The notes beneath the pieces were generated by a model. It saw only the letters and a program-made list of their open reading frames with translations, searched no databases and was not told the DNA's origin. DNA of 64,000 nt from positions 1 through 64,000 of the forward strand of contig QHNH01000022.1 in assembly GCA_003218375.1 (NCBI GenBank), written 5' to 3'. Positions within the stretch are counted from its first letter, which is position 1, and every line of letters starts with the position of its first letter. Below, piece by piece: positions 32,788-40,886 of this stretch. The DNA comes from Verrucomicrobiota bacterium. Lineage in GTDB: Bacteria; Verrucomicrobiota; Verrucomicrobiia; Chthoniobacterales; UBA10450. The position numbers were made by a program, and so were the translations under genes.

Positions 32788-34539
32788 TTAGCGGTGCGGG
32801 GTCATGCGCGCCACAATCTCTTGGAAGCCGGGCTTATCCCGGATCGGGTCAAGTCTCGGATCGACCCGGATCCAGACTACATCGACCGAGCGCTGCTCGA
32901 TGGCTTTGTCGAGCCAGTGAAAAGCCGCCGCGTGGTCGCCCCACGCCGTGCAAATCGTCGCCATGTCATAGGGCGAGAAAGGTCCGGATCCCGTCGTTAC
33001 TTCCTTTACGATTTGCTCGGAGCTGGTCTTGTCGCCGGCGATGGCGTGCGCATAGGCGAGCTCCAGCTTGGCGAAGCCAGTGCCGTTTGAGAGCTCGACA
33101 AATTTTTTCGCGGTTTCAACTCCCTGCGAATATTGTTGGAGATGGAGATAAGCCTGCGCGAGAACAGAAAAAGCCAGCGCGAAATTGCCGTCGATCTCAA
33201 TGGCCCGGCGACACTCCTCGTTTGCTTCCTGATAGCGGTGGGCTGCGCCAAGAATCTTTGCTTTTGACGTTCGAATGAACGGGGAGCGCGGATCGAGCTT
33301 CCCGGCGGCGTCGATTTCTCGGGACGCCTCATCCAATCGTCCAATCTCCCCAAGAGCCCGCCCGTACCAATGGTGGGCGCTGGCGCTGTTTGAGTTCAAC
33401 TCGAGCGCCCGGCGATAATCCTTTTCGGCTGCCGCCCAGTTCCACTCGAATTCCGCCAGGAGAATTCCGCGAGAAACATGTCCCTCCGCGAGATTATCGT
33501 CGATGGCCAGGGCCGAAGAGACTTCCGTCCAGGCTTTCGAAGATGCCTCTGCTGGTGAGATCACCCCCAGCTTACCCAGCAGGATATAGGAGTCCGCGAT
33601 TCCCGCATGTCCCAGCGCAAAGCTCGGGTCTTGCGCGACCGCTTGTTCGAATAGCCCGCGTCCTTCTTGAATGGAATCGGCCGTGCGCTTGTTCAACAAA
33701 TAGCGTCCGCGCAAGTAAGAGTCGTAGGCTTCCGGACTCTGGGTGGGCGACTTGGCCAATTGCGTGTTCTCGGCCAGGTGCAATTCGATTTTCAGCGCGG
33801 CGGCCACCTTCCTGGCTATGTCGCTCTGCAAGGAGAGAAGGTCTTTCTCCGTGGAGTCATAGGTTTCGGACCAAAGATGGAATCCCGTCCCAACATCGAT
33901 GAGCTGCGCTGCGACCCGCACCTTGTCCTTGCCGTGCCTGACGCTGCCTTCCAGGACATGCGTGACCTGAAGCTGCCGTCCGATGTCGCGAATGTCGCTG
34001 TTCTTGTTCTTGAACGAGAAAGCGGTGGTCCGGGCCACCACGAAAAGGCCGTGAATGTGCGCAAGCGAATCGATGATCTGTTCGGTGATCCCGTCGCTGA
34101 AATATTCCTGATCTTTGGCCGGACTGATGTCCAGAAACGGGAGAATGGCGATACTCTTTTCCGCATTCTTTATGAGGTTCGGCTCGGCCGGGTGATAATG
34201 GCGCCATGCCATGATCGCGATGACCGTGAGCAGCACGCCGATGATCACAAAATCGATCTTTCGTCCGGTGCCGCGGGCAATGGACTTTCCGGGCGCCACT
34301 TCCTCGGTGCGTTGTAAGCCTTCCGGTGTCAGCTCATAGACCCACGCAATGATCACGGCGACGGGGAAACCCAGCATCAACACCACAATGACCATTCGCG
34401 TCGCCCAATTCGGAATCTCGAAAAATGGGAAAACCTGCGTGGCAATCTGGACGAGCAACCAGCCTACGACTCCATAAGCGACCGCTACCCGGTAGACATT
34501 CCGCCGCTGCAATTCGGCGAAAAACTTTTTTAGATTCAC
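32788..34539 (-). CDS. Membrane-anchored TolB-N/TPR protein, copy 3
   Basis: A 583-residue relative of copies 1 and 2 with a more divergent TPR part. GTG start, then FFAELQRRNVYRVAVAYGVVGW, a membrane hairpin (TRMVIVVLMLGFPVAVIIAWVYELTPEG split by loops), a further helix (IDFVIIGVLLTVIAIMAW), a TolB-N domain with KSIAILPFLDISPAKDQEYF and LEGSVRHGKDKVRVAAQLID, and TPRs (DPSFALGHAGIADSYILLGK, AEGHVSRGILLAEFEW). It is promoter-proximal in the cluster, 71 bp upstream of the candidate precursor gene. The three copies probably sense or scaffold something at the inner membrane. Confidence 0.85.
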   Translation of the reverse strand: MNLKKFFAELQRRNVYRVAVAYGVVGWLLVQIATQVFPFFEIPNWATRMVIVVLMLGFPVAVIIAWVYELTPEGLQRTEEVAPGKSIARGTGRKIDFVIIGVLLTVIAIMAWRHYHPAEPNLIKNAEKSIAILPFLDISPAKDQEYFSDGITEQIIDSLAHIHGLFVVARTTAFSFKNKNSDIRDIGRQLQVTHVLEGSVRHGKDKVRVAAQLIDVGTGFHLWSETYDSTEKDLLSLQSDIARKVAAALKIELHLAENTQLAKSPTQSPEAYDSYLRGRYLLNKRTADSIQEGRGLFEQAVAQDPSFALGHAGIADSYILLGKLGVISPAEASSKAWTEVSSALAIDDNLAEGHVSRGILLAEFEWNWAAAEKDYRRALELNSNSASAHHWYGRALGEIGRLDEASREIDAAGKLDPRSPFIRTSKAKILGAAHRYQEANEECRRAIEIDGNFALAFSVLAQAYLHLQQYSQGVETAKKFVELSNGTGFAKLELAYAHAIAGDKTSSEQIVKEVTTGSGPFSPYDMATICTAWGDHAAAFHWLDKAIEQRSVDVVWIRVDPRLDPIRDKPGFQEIVARMTPHR

Positions 34540-34607
34540 GGCGTTTTTCCGCGACTGACGAAATGAGTCCTACCAACGCCTTTCGCCGATGACGAGTGAA
34601 ATCAAAA

Positions 34608-34623
34608 GGGGGCTGCGGCCCCC
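34608..34623. repeat. Short GC hairpin
   Basis: GGGGGC / GCCCCC with a 4-base loop lies 4 bp from the truncated methyltransferase fragment. It may be a remnant terminator, but no T-run follows. Confidence 0.4.
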
Positions 34624-34626
34624 GCG

Positions 34627-34792
34627 CTATTTCACACCGGTGGCAAAAACCGTTTGGAAATGCGGGCTCTGTTTCTCGCGCGAGACGACGGTCACTTCGA
34701 TCTGTTTGAACCCGGCGGCTTCAAGAAATTGATGGAGCTGCACTTCGCTGAAGCCGAGCCAGTGATCGGCGTAAAGCTCGCGAGCGCGCTCG
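34627..34792 (-). pseudogene. 3' fragment of an ArsR-methyltransferase gene
   Basis: Read on the minus strand this gives the last 55 codons of a protein ending ...ARELYADHWLGFSEVQLHQF...VVSREKQSPHFQTVFATGVK and a TAG stop. The stretch is colinear without gaps with 36636-36801, the 3' end of the intact gene, at about 80% identity by eye (about 32 differences in 166 bp). Most differences fall at minus-strand third codon positions, so it comes from a diverged functional homologue and not from recent copying. There is no upstream part. It marks the left border of the restriction-modification island. Confidence 0.85.
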
Positions 34793-34862
34793 TCGGGCGT
34801 GAATGCGTGAAAGTTTTTTTGCGTTTGCTTAGAGAGGCGAGAGGCACAGAATCATTTTGGAA

Positions 34863-36008
34863 ATGAGTTACGAATCTGTCGATGCGTTGCAAAAGGTTCT
34901 TGTTGAATCCGTGTTTCATTATGCTCAGGACAGGAAAAAAGCGGCGGGCCGAGCCCTTGGGACGCTCGTGGAAATCATTACCTATTACGGACTAAAAGCG
35001 TGGGGTTTCCGCGACAACGTTGCGATTGAGCGTCCGCTTCCAGAGTACGGAAATCCCGCGATTACACATAATGTGGAGTTTTCTCTTCACCCGGTTCTTC
35101 GTCGGCAATCGATGAAACTGCAACGATTCGCGCTACCGCTAACTTCGAAGAAATTGCGTGCTGCGCTAGACGCTGTGGGATTTGCACATTCGGATCTTAC
35201 AGCGAAGGCCGCACAGGTGTTGAGCAAGCAAGGTGTCTTGCGAAATGCTTGCACTTTCGGAGAATCTCCAAACGCATTCTGCATCGTAAGCGTCGATGAA
35301 AATGAAGAAGATCGCTATGCTCTGACTGTCAGCGTCCTTAGCCGCCACCCTTTTGCCATCTTTGAATGCAAACGGGTCGGAATCGAAGAGGGGACGAAAA
35401 AAGGTCCCCAGTCGATCGAGAAAGCGAAGCAAGGGGCATATGTGGCGCGAACAGTATCGTCTCTTCAGAAAATTCGATACTCGGATGGACAAATTGGCGG
35501 CGTAATTCATCTGCCCAACGGCAGACTTTATCACAAACCTTACGACGAACTACTGGAGGAGGTTGTGGCATCGAGGGATGGCGCGGTCTTGCGCGATTTC
35601 ATCTTGACCGTTGGTGTCGTGAGCAATCACGGAAATTGGTTCACGGATAAAGACCACAACAAAGAACTCAAAGTTTTGGCACAATCTTACGATTGGCTCC
35701 TTTTTCTAACGGACCGCGGCCTATCAGAGTTCGTGAGCGAAATGTTGCTTAAACCCACTCCTGAACTGACGGATGCCAGAGAAGCATTTCTCAAGAGCTA
35801 CGGCCCTGAGAATTCAGGGAACCGATTCACGAAAGTGAAAATGGACATGAAAGCCGACCTCGTTCTTAGAAATTATTTTGCGGCCCACAAGAAGAAAATC
35901 GAGTCCTGGTTCAATGTAATCGCTCCAGCGAAACGCACAGTGAAAACGCTCCAAGCAGAACTCAGAGCTCTGAATGACAAAGATTGGAGCAAGATATTGA
36001 AGAAATGA
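34863..36008 (+). CDS. Putative PD-(D/E)XK restriction endonuclease
   Basis: A 381-residue protein that I do not recognise by family. It contains VEFSLHPV and, later, PFAIFECKRVGIEEGTKKGPQSIEKAKQGAY, which fits the E...ExK core of PD-(D/E)XK nucleases, with a helix after it. The ATG at 34863 is preferred to an upstream TTG two codons earlier. It overlaps the start of the adenine methyltransferase gene (ATGA), the expected organisation of a type II restriction-modification pair. Base composition is visibly AT-richer than the surrounding genes. The function is inferred mainly from the context. Confidence 0.65.
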   Translation: MSYESVDALQKVLVESVFHYAQDRKKAAGRALGTLVEIITYYGLKAWGFRDNVAIERPLPEYGNPAITHNVEFSLHPVLRRQSMKLQRFALPLTSKKLRAALDAVGFAHSDLTAKAAQVLSKQGVLRNACTFGESPNAFCIVSVDENEEDRYALTVSVLSRHPFAIFECKRVGIEEGTKKGPQSIEKAKQGAYVARTVSSLQKIRYSDGQIGGVIHLPNGRLYHKPYDELLEEVVASRDGAVLRDFILTVGVVSNHGNWFTDKDHNKELKVLAQSYDWLLFLTDRGLSEFVSEMLLKPTPELTDAREAFLKSYGPENSGNRFTKVKMDMKADLVLRNYFAAHKKKIESWFNVIAPAKRTVKTLQAELRALNDKDWSKILKK

Positions 36009-36601
36009 CGGCGGGACGGACAATTAATACATCGAGCCAACATTGGGGCACTCCCCGAAAATATGTTAGCGCAGTAAAACGCGTATTCGGAGGGGAGATA
36101 GACCTCGATCCCTGCTCAAACGAATACTCTTTGGTAGAAGCGAGGCTCGAATACATCTTGCCTCACAAAGATGGACTGAAGGAGTCGTGGAATTTCCGCA
36201 CAATTTTTGTAAATCCACCGTACGGCATCGATAAGGGACGGGAAACGTCGATTAAGCATTGGCTTTATCGATGCGCCGCGGCCCATCGAAACTACGATGC
36301 GGAGGTAATAGCGCTCGTTCCGGTCGCTACCAACACGGGGCATTGGAAGAAATATGTATTCGGCCGCGCAACCGCCGTCTGTTTTTTGTACGACACCCGG
36401 TTACGTTTTCTAGTCAATGGCCGAGACGAAGGAAAGGGGGCTCCAATGTCCTGTGCGATGGTTTATTGGGGGCCTCAGTTTGATCGTTTCTTCGAAGTTT
36501 TTTCAGGCCACGGCGCCGTTATCGATTTGCGACCTCTCGCTGGGAAGCCAATTGGGGAAACCGATCGTCTCGTTGAGCCTGTGTTGCTTTCGGAATTTTG
36601 A
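36005..36601 (+). CDS. DNA N6-adenine methyltransferase (phage Dam-type)
   Basis: A 198-residue protein. The start is HWGTPRKYVSAVKRVFGGEIDLDPCSNEYS, as in phage-type Dam proteins (PF05869-like), and the catalytic motif IV is FVNPPYG, the NPPY of adenine N6 methyltransferases. GRETSIKHWLYR and IALVPVATNTGHWKKYVF follow the family. The ATG at 36005 overlaps the upstream stop, so expression is likely to be coupled to the nuclease gene. It would protect host DNA from the neighbouring nuclease. Base composition again differs from the flanking genes, consistent with acquisition. Confidence 0.87.
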   Translation: MTAGRTINTSSQHWGTPRKYVSAVKRVFGGEIDLDPCSNEYSLVEARLEYILPHKDGLKESWNFRTIFVNPPYGIDKGRETSIKHWLYRCAAAHRNYDAEVIALVPVATNTGHWKKYVFGRATAVCFLYDTRLRFLVNGRDEGKGAPMSCAMVYWGPQFDRFFEVFSGHGAVIDLRPLAGKPIGETDRLVEPVLLSEF

Positions 36602-36635
36602 CTATCATCTTATTGCCACACGGGGCTGAAGCGAT

Positions 36636-37571
36636 TCATTTGATGCCTGTCGCAAGGACTGTCTGGAAGTGCGGGCTCTGTTTTTCCCGAGAGACGACAG
36701 TTACTTCGATGTTCTTGAATCGCCGCGCTTCGAGCAACTCGTGGAGCTGCACTTCGCTGAAGCCGAGCCAGTGATCGGCGTAAAGTTCGCGAGCGCGCTC
36801 GAAACGGTGGCTCAGCAAATCCAGGATCACGATCCGGCCGCCCTTTCGCAGGATGCGGTGAGCGCTGGCGATCGCGCGCTCGGGATGGATCGCGTGATGC
36901 AAGGCCTGGCTGAGAATCGCAAGATCGACTGTGCCCTTCGCGATGGGCGGATCTTCGATGTCCCCCAGGCGATATTCGAGGTTCGCGAAGCCGTGTCGTT
37001 TCGCAAGCTGCGCGCCGAACTCCACCATCTTCGGCGCGTTATCCACGGCGATCACTTTGCGCGCGGTCTTGGCGAGAAGCTGCGAGAGCGTTCCTTCGCC
37101 CGCCCCGAGATCGGCGACGGTCAGTGCCGGCAAGAGTGAGATCAGGGTGTGGGCAAGCGCCTGCCAGGAACGTCCCGGCACGTAACTGCGTCCGAATTTT
37201 CCCGCCAACTCGTCGAAATATTCGCGCGCCTTGTCCCGGCGTTTGCGCAGAGCAAGCTGGAGCGCGGTGCGGTCGCGCGCTGTTTCCGGCATTTCCCGCG
37301 CGAGCGCGCGGATCAGTTCATTCACTTTCGCGCGGGCGGCGTTGCGCCCCTGTTTCGCGGTCAGGCCGTAGTAAACGTTTTTCCCCGAGCGCCGGTCCTC
37401 GACGACTCCGGCGCGTTTCAACTGGGCCAGATGACTCGAGATCCGTGATTGGCCCATCCCGAGAATTTTCTGGAGCTCGGCCACGGAAAGCTCGTCCTCC
37501 TCGAGGAGAAGGAGGAGCCGGAGCCGGGTTGGATCCGCCAGGAGTTTGAGAAAATTAATGGTTGACGCCAT
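36636..37571 (-). CDS. ArsR-family regulator fused to a SAM-dependent methyltransferase (SahR-like)
   Basis: A 311-residue protein. Residues 1-90 are an ArsR winged helix-turn-helix (LADPTRLRLLLLLEEDELSV, then GMGQSRISSHLAQLKRAGVV). The rest is a class I methyltransferase with VADLGAGEGTLSQLL for SAM, VDLAILSQALHH and ILRKGGRIVILDLL. This fusion is the architecture of the S-adenosylhomocysteine-responsive regulator SahR, which controls metK and ahcY in some Proteobacteria. Here it is divergent from metK with ahcY next, which supports the same role. A nested dyad lies between the two genes. It may also have methyltransferase activity on its own. Confidence 0.85.
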   Translation of the reverse strand: MASTINFLKLLADPTRLRLLLLLEEDELSVAELQKILGMGQSRISSHLAQLKRAGVVEDRRSGKNVYYGLTAKQGRNAARAKVNELIRALAREMPETARDRTALQLALRKRRDKAREYFDELAGKFGRSYVPGRSWQALAHTLISLLPALTVADLGAGEGTLSQLLAKTARKVIAVDNAPKMVEFGAQLAKRHGFANLEYRLGDIEDPPIAKGTVDLAILSQALHHAIHPERAIASAHRILRKGGRIVILDLLSHRFERARELYADHWLGFSEVQLHELLEARRFKNIEVTVVSREKQSPHFQTVLATGIK

Positions 37572-37594
37572 TTTGCACCTCCACGATATATCGA

Positions 37595-37634
37595 CGCATC
37601 ATGATTGGTCAATATGTTGATCGAGCGTGATGCG
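37595..37634. promoter_or_regulatory. Nested dyad, candidate operator of the ArsR-type regulator
   Basis: CGCATCA at 37595-37601 pairs with TGATGCG at 37628-37634, and TCAATATGTTGA (10 of 12 symmetric) is centred at the same point, 37614.5. It lies between the divergent regulator start (37571) and metK (37714). Overall 15 of 20 half-site positions are symmetric. An ArsR-type dimer could bind it and control both directions. Confidence 0.6.
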
Positions 37635-37706
37635 TTGAAGGGTTACAGCGTTAAAGCGATTTGTCTTTCCACGCTGAAACCCTTCAACCCTTATCGCTTC
37701 AACGAT
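37634..37706. repeat. Inverted repeat of GTTGAAGGGTT-type words upstream of metK
   Basis: The left arm GTTGAAGGGTTACAGCGT and the right arm ACGCTGAAACCCTTCAAC match at 17 of 18 positions; the outer word CAACCCTTATCGCTTCAAC follows. It occupies the rest of the metK leader and starts where the operator dyad ends. Confidence 0.75.
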
Positions 37707-37713
37707 TCACAAC

Positions 37714-38889
37714 ATGCTCCGACGTTTCATTTTTGCTTCCGAATCCGTAGGCGAAGGCCATCCGGATAAAGTGTGCGACACCATTTCCGACGCGGTCCTC
37801 GACGCCTGCCTGACCGTCGACAAAAAGAGCCGGGTCGCCTGCGAGACCTACGCCAAGAGCAACGTGGTGGTGGTGGGCGGCGAGATCACGACCAAGGCGA
37901 ACCTCGATTACGTCCAGATCGTGCGTGATGCCGTGCGCGAGATCGGTTACGTGAACGACGACGATGTTTTCCACGCGGACCGGTTGTTCGTGCAAAACAT
38001 CATTACCTGCCAGTCGGCTGATATCTCGCAAGGAGTGGACGCGAAGAAGGCCAAGGGAAAGAAGACGGCGGAGCAAGGCGCGGGCGACCAGGGCCTGATG
38101 TTCGGTTTCGCGTGCGATGATACTCCGGAACTGATGCCGGCTCCGATCATGTTCGCCCATCGGCTCGGCCGCGAGCTGACGCGGATTCGCAAGAGCGGCA
38201 AAGCCGATTGGCTCCGGCCCGACGCGAAGTCGCAGGTCTCGGTGATTTACGAGAACGGAAAACCGGTCGGCATTTCCAACGTCGTTATCTCCACCCAGCA
38301 CACCGAGAAAGTCGATCACAAGGAAATCGAAAAGTTTTGCATCGAGAAGGTGATTCGGAAGGTGCTTCCGAAATCGATGGTCAACGGCACCACCCAATTT
38401 CTCATCAACCCAACCGGACGTTTCGTCATCGGCGGTCCGCAGGGCGATACGGGCCTGACCGGCCGCAAGATTATCGTCGACAGCTACGGCGGCTGGGGCC
38501 GGCACGGCGGCGGCGCGTTTTCCGGGAAGGACCCGAGTAAGGTCGATCGCAGCGCCGCTTACATGGGCCGCTGGGTCGCCAAGAATGTCGTCTCGGCTGG
38601 CCTCGCCACGCGTTGCGAAATTCAGTTCGCCTACGCGATCGGCTATCCCGATCCCGTCAGCATGAACATCAACACTTTCGGCACGAACACCGTGGCCGAA
38701 GAAGCAATCGAGCGCGCCGTGAACCGCACCTTTTCGTTCAAGCCGGCCGATATCATCCAGCAGCTCGACCTGCTCCGACCTATTTACACCAAGACCACGA
38801 ACTACGGGCACTTCGGCAAAGTTGGGGACCCCGACATTACCTGGGAACAAACCGACAAAGCCGCCGCGCTGAAACGCGCGGCGCGCTAG
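37714..38889 (+). CDS. metK: S-adenosylmethionine synthetase
   Basis: A 391-residue enzyme that makes SAM from methionine and ATP. The N-terminal [16 protein letters not shown] is the ATP-binding signature, [16 protein letters not shown] is the second, and [19 protein letters not shown] is the P-loop-like phosphate motif. Length and ends are normal. It is divergent from the SahR-like gene and followed by a four-helix-bundle gene and ahcY; the three metabolic/regulatory genes together run the SAM cycle. An antisense reading frame is a shadow. Confidence 0.97.
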   Translation: MLRRFIFASESVGEGHPDKVCDTISDAVLDACLTVDKKSRVACETYAKSNVVVVGGEITTKANLDYVQIVRDAVREIGYVNDDDVFHADRLFVQNIITCQSADISQGVDAKKAKGKKTAEQGAGDQGLMFGFACDDTPELMPAPIMFAHRLGRELTRIRKSGKADWLRPDAKSQVSVIYENGKPVGISNVVISTQHTEKVDHKEIEKFCIEKVIRKVLPKSMVNGTTQFLINPTGRFVIGGPQGDTGLTGRKIIVDSYGGWGRHGGGAFSGKDPSKVDRSAAYMGRWVAKNVVSAGLATRCEIQFAYAIGYPDPVSMNINTFGTNTVAEEAIERAVNRTFSFKPADIIQQLDLLRPIYTKTTNYGHFGKVGDPDITWEQTDKAAALKRAAR

Positions 38890-38917
38890 GATTCAGGATT
38901 CAGAGTTCAGGTTTCAG
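38888..38917. repeat. Left inverted repeat of the four-helix-bundle cassette
   Basis: Words ATTCAGG, ATTCAG, GTTCAGG and TTTCAG run from the metK stop codon to 2 bp before the four-helix-bundle start. Its complement is found at 39301-39330, beyond that gene. Confidence 0.8.
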
Positions 38918-38919
38918 AT

Positions 38920-39312
38920 ATGGCCTTTCAATCATTCGAAAATTTAGAAGTGTGGCAACGGGGGTGTCGATTAGCCGTTGATGTTTTCAAGGCATTTGCG
39001 AGCTGCCGGAATTTCACGATGCAAGATCAAGTGCAGCGAGCCTCCCTTTCCGTTCCCTCCAACGTCGCGGAAGGTTATGAGCGCAACAGTAACAAAGAAT
39101 TCGTGCGGTTTCTGAATATCGCAAAAGGGTCGTGCGGCGAACTTCGCACGCAGCTTTACATTTCCCGCAAGCTTGATTTCCTAAAAAAGGCGGACTTCGA
39201 CCATCTCATCAGCGAAGCGAAGGAAATCTCCGCGATGCTTCATGGCCTTTCCCGCGCGGTCTCAAAACGCGTTCCCGCGAAACCAACTACGCGTCCGAAA
39301 TCTGAACCCTGA
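38920..39312 (+). CDS. Four-helix-bundle protein (S23/IVP family)
   Basis: A 130-residue helical protein, [24 protein letters not shown]..., with the family hallmarks: the LEVWQRG start, [20 protein letters not shown] and [15 protein letters not shown]. The family was first seen in 23S rRNA intervening sequences, and its members (and the Avd protein of diversity-generating retroelements) form pentameric barrels, usually without known function. It starts 3 bp after the left inverted repeat, and its stop TGA is inside the right one. It separates metK from ahcY, so it is likely to be an insertion. Confidence 0.88.
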   Translation: MAFQSFENLEVWQRGCRLAVDVFKAFASCRNFTMQDQVQRASLSVPSNVAEGYERNSNKEFVRFLNIAKGSCGELRTQLYISRKLDFLKKADFDHLISEAKEISAMLHGLSRAVSKRVPAKPTTRPKSEP

Positions 39313-39330
39313 ATCCCGAAACCTGAACTC
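39301..39330. repeat. Right inverted repeat of the four-helix-bundle cassette
   Basis: TGAACCCTGAATCC and AAACCTGAACTC are the complement of the left repeat words at 38888-38917. It supplies the TGA stop of the four-helix-bundle gene and ends 10 bp before the ahcY ATG. Confidence 0.8.
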
Positions 39331-39340
39331 TCTTCATATT

Positions 39341-40774
39341 ATGAGCACCACAACGACGCAACAGATCACCAAGCAGGATTTCAAAGTTCGCGACATCATG
39401 CTCGCGGATTGGGGACGGAAAGAAATTTCCATCGCCGAGAAAGAGATGCCGGGATTGATGGCGATTCGTGAGAAATATGCCCCGGGCAAACCGCTTCTGG
39501 GCGTGCGGATCACTGGTTCGCTCCACATGACCATCCAAACGGCGGTGCTCATCGAGACACTCGTCGCGCTCGGCGCGCAAGTGCGCTGGGCGAGCTGCAA
39601 CATTTTCTCGACCCAGGATCACGCCGCGGCCGCGATCGCCAAGACCGGTGTGCCGGTATTCGCGTGGAAGGGCGAGACCCTCGAGGAATATTGGTGGTGC
39701 ACGAACCAGGCGATCTCGTTTCCGGACGGCAAAGGTCCGCAACTTGTGGTCGACGATGGCGGCGACGTGACGCTCTTCATTCACAAGGGTTACGAACTGG
39801 AAGAAGGCGGCGAGTGGGCGAAGTCCAAGTCGGCGAGCAAAGAGGAACAAGTCATCAAGGACCTGTTACTCGAAGTGCAGCGCGAGAATCCTTATCGCTG
39901 GCATGAGATGGTGAAGGATTGGCGCGGGGTGTCCGAGGAAACGACGACGGGCGTGCATCGCCTCTACAAAATGCAGCAGCAGAATCAGCTGCTCGTCCCG
40001 GCCATCAACGTCAACGACTCCGTCACCAAGTCGAAGTTCGACAATCTCTACGGCTGCCGGCATTCGCTCGTAGACGGCCTCAACCGCGCGCTCGATGTGA
40101 TGATCGCGGGCAAGGTCGCAGTCATCTGCGGCTACGGCGATGTCGGCAAAGGCTGCGCCCAATCGTTGCGCGGTCAGGGCGCCCGCGTCGTGATCACCGA
40201 GATCGACCCTATCAACGCGCTCCAGGCCGCGATGGAAGGCTACGAAGTAACAACCGTGGAAGACACGCTCGGCCGCGGCGACATTTACGTCAGCACGACC
40301 GGCAACGTCGACATCATCACCCTCGAGCACATGGAGCGGATGAAAGACCAGGCGATCGTCTGCAACATCGGCCACTTCGACAATGAGATTCAGGTCGAGC
40401 CGCTCAATGCGCGCAAAGACGTCAAGCGGACGAACATTAAGCCGCAGGTGGACAAATATACTTTCCCCGACGACCACGAGATCTTCATGCTGGCGGAAGG
40501 CCGGCTGGTGAATCTGGGCTGCGCCACCGGTCATCCAAGCTTCGTGATGTCGAACTCGTTCTCGAACCAGGTTCTGGCGCAGCTCGATCTCTGGAAGAAC
40601 CGCGACACCTACAAGGTCGGTGTCTACGTCCTATCGAAGCAGCTCGATGAAGAAGTGGCGCGTCTCCACCTGGAAAAGATCGGCGTGAGACTAACGAAGC
40701 TCAGCGACAAGCAAGCCGAGTATCTCGGCGTGCCAATCGAAGGACCGTATAAGTCAGAGCACTACCGCTACTAG
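39341..40774 (+). CDS. ahcY: S-adenosylhomocysteine hydrolase
   Basis: A 477-residue NAD-dependent enzyme that splits S-adenosylhomocysteine into adenosine and homocysteine, relieving product inhibition of methyltransferases. It has [15 protein letters not shown] at the start, [14 protein letters not shown], the NAD-binding [17 protein letters not shown], and [15 protein letters not shown], with the C-terminal (Y)KSEHYRY needed for cofactor binding. The length matches the long (plus ~40 residue insertion) bacterial form. The ATG at 39341 fits; an upstream frame reaches back into the repeat and is rejected. It completes metK-(four-helix)-ahcY. Confidence 0.97.
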   Translation: MSTTTTQQITKQDFKVRDIMLADWGRKEISIAEKEMPGLMAIREKYAPGKPLLGVRITGSLHMTIQTAVLIETLVALGAQVRWASCNIFSTQDHAAAAIAKTGVPVFAWKGETLEEYWWCTNQAISFPDGKGPQLVVDDGGDVTLFIHKGYELEEGGEWAKSKSASKEEQVIKDLLLEVQRENPYRWHEMVKDWRGVSEETTTGVHRLYKMQQQNQLLVPAINVNDSVTKSKFDNLYGCRHSLVDGLNRALDVMIAGKVAVICGYGDVGKGCAQSLRGQGARVVITEIDPINALQAAMEGYEVTTVEDTLGRGDIYVSTTGNVDIITLEHMERMKDQAIVCNIGHFDNEIQVEPLNARKDVKRTNIKPQVDKYTFPDDHEIFMLAEGRLVNLGCATGHPSFVMSNSFSNQVLAQLDLWKNRDTYKVGVYVLSKQLDEEVARLHLEKIGVRLTKLSDKQAEYLGVPIEGPYKSEHYRY

Positions 40775-40791
40775 AACGTTCTTCTGTAGCC

Positions 40792-40865
40792 GCCGCCCTG
40801 TGGGCGACGTGAGAGCGATCGATCGCCTGTTCGTGGCGCTTTCGCACAGCGAAGCGGCTACAGAA
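40792..40865. repeat. Palindromic repeat family A, copy 2
   Basis: The ends are TTCTGTAGCCGC and GCGGCTACAGAA (12-bp perfect inverted ends); inner words GTGGGCGAC, GCGCTTTCGCACAGCGAAGC are shared in kind with copies at 2505 and 57954. It lies between convergent ahcY and the secreted protein gene and may act as their terminator. Confidence 0.85.
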
Positions 40866-40886
40866 AGCGCGGGCGAGCTCCATCGC

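Noticed and set aside
36005-36601. Prophage remnant, because the methyltransferase is of phage Dam type
   Set aside because: No integrase, capsid or lysis genes nearby, and the overlapping nuclease gene makes a restriction-modification pair the better explanation.
37572-37713. SAM or SAH riboswitch upstream of metK or ahcY
   Set aside because: The metK leader is filled by the operator dyad and a palindrome, and ahcY has only 28 bp after the four-helix-bundle stop; no riboswitch-like core was visible.
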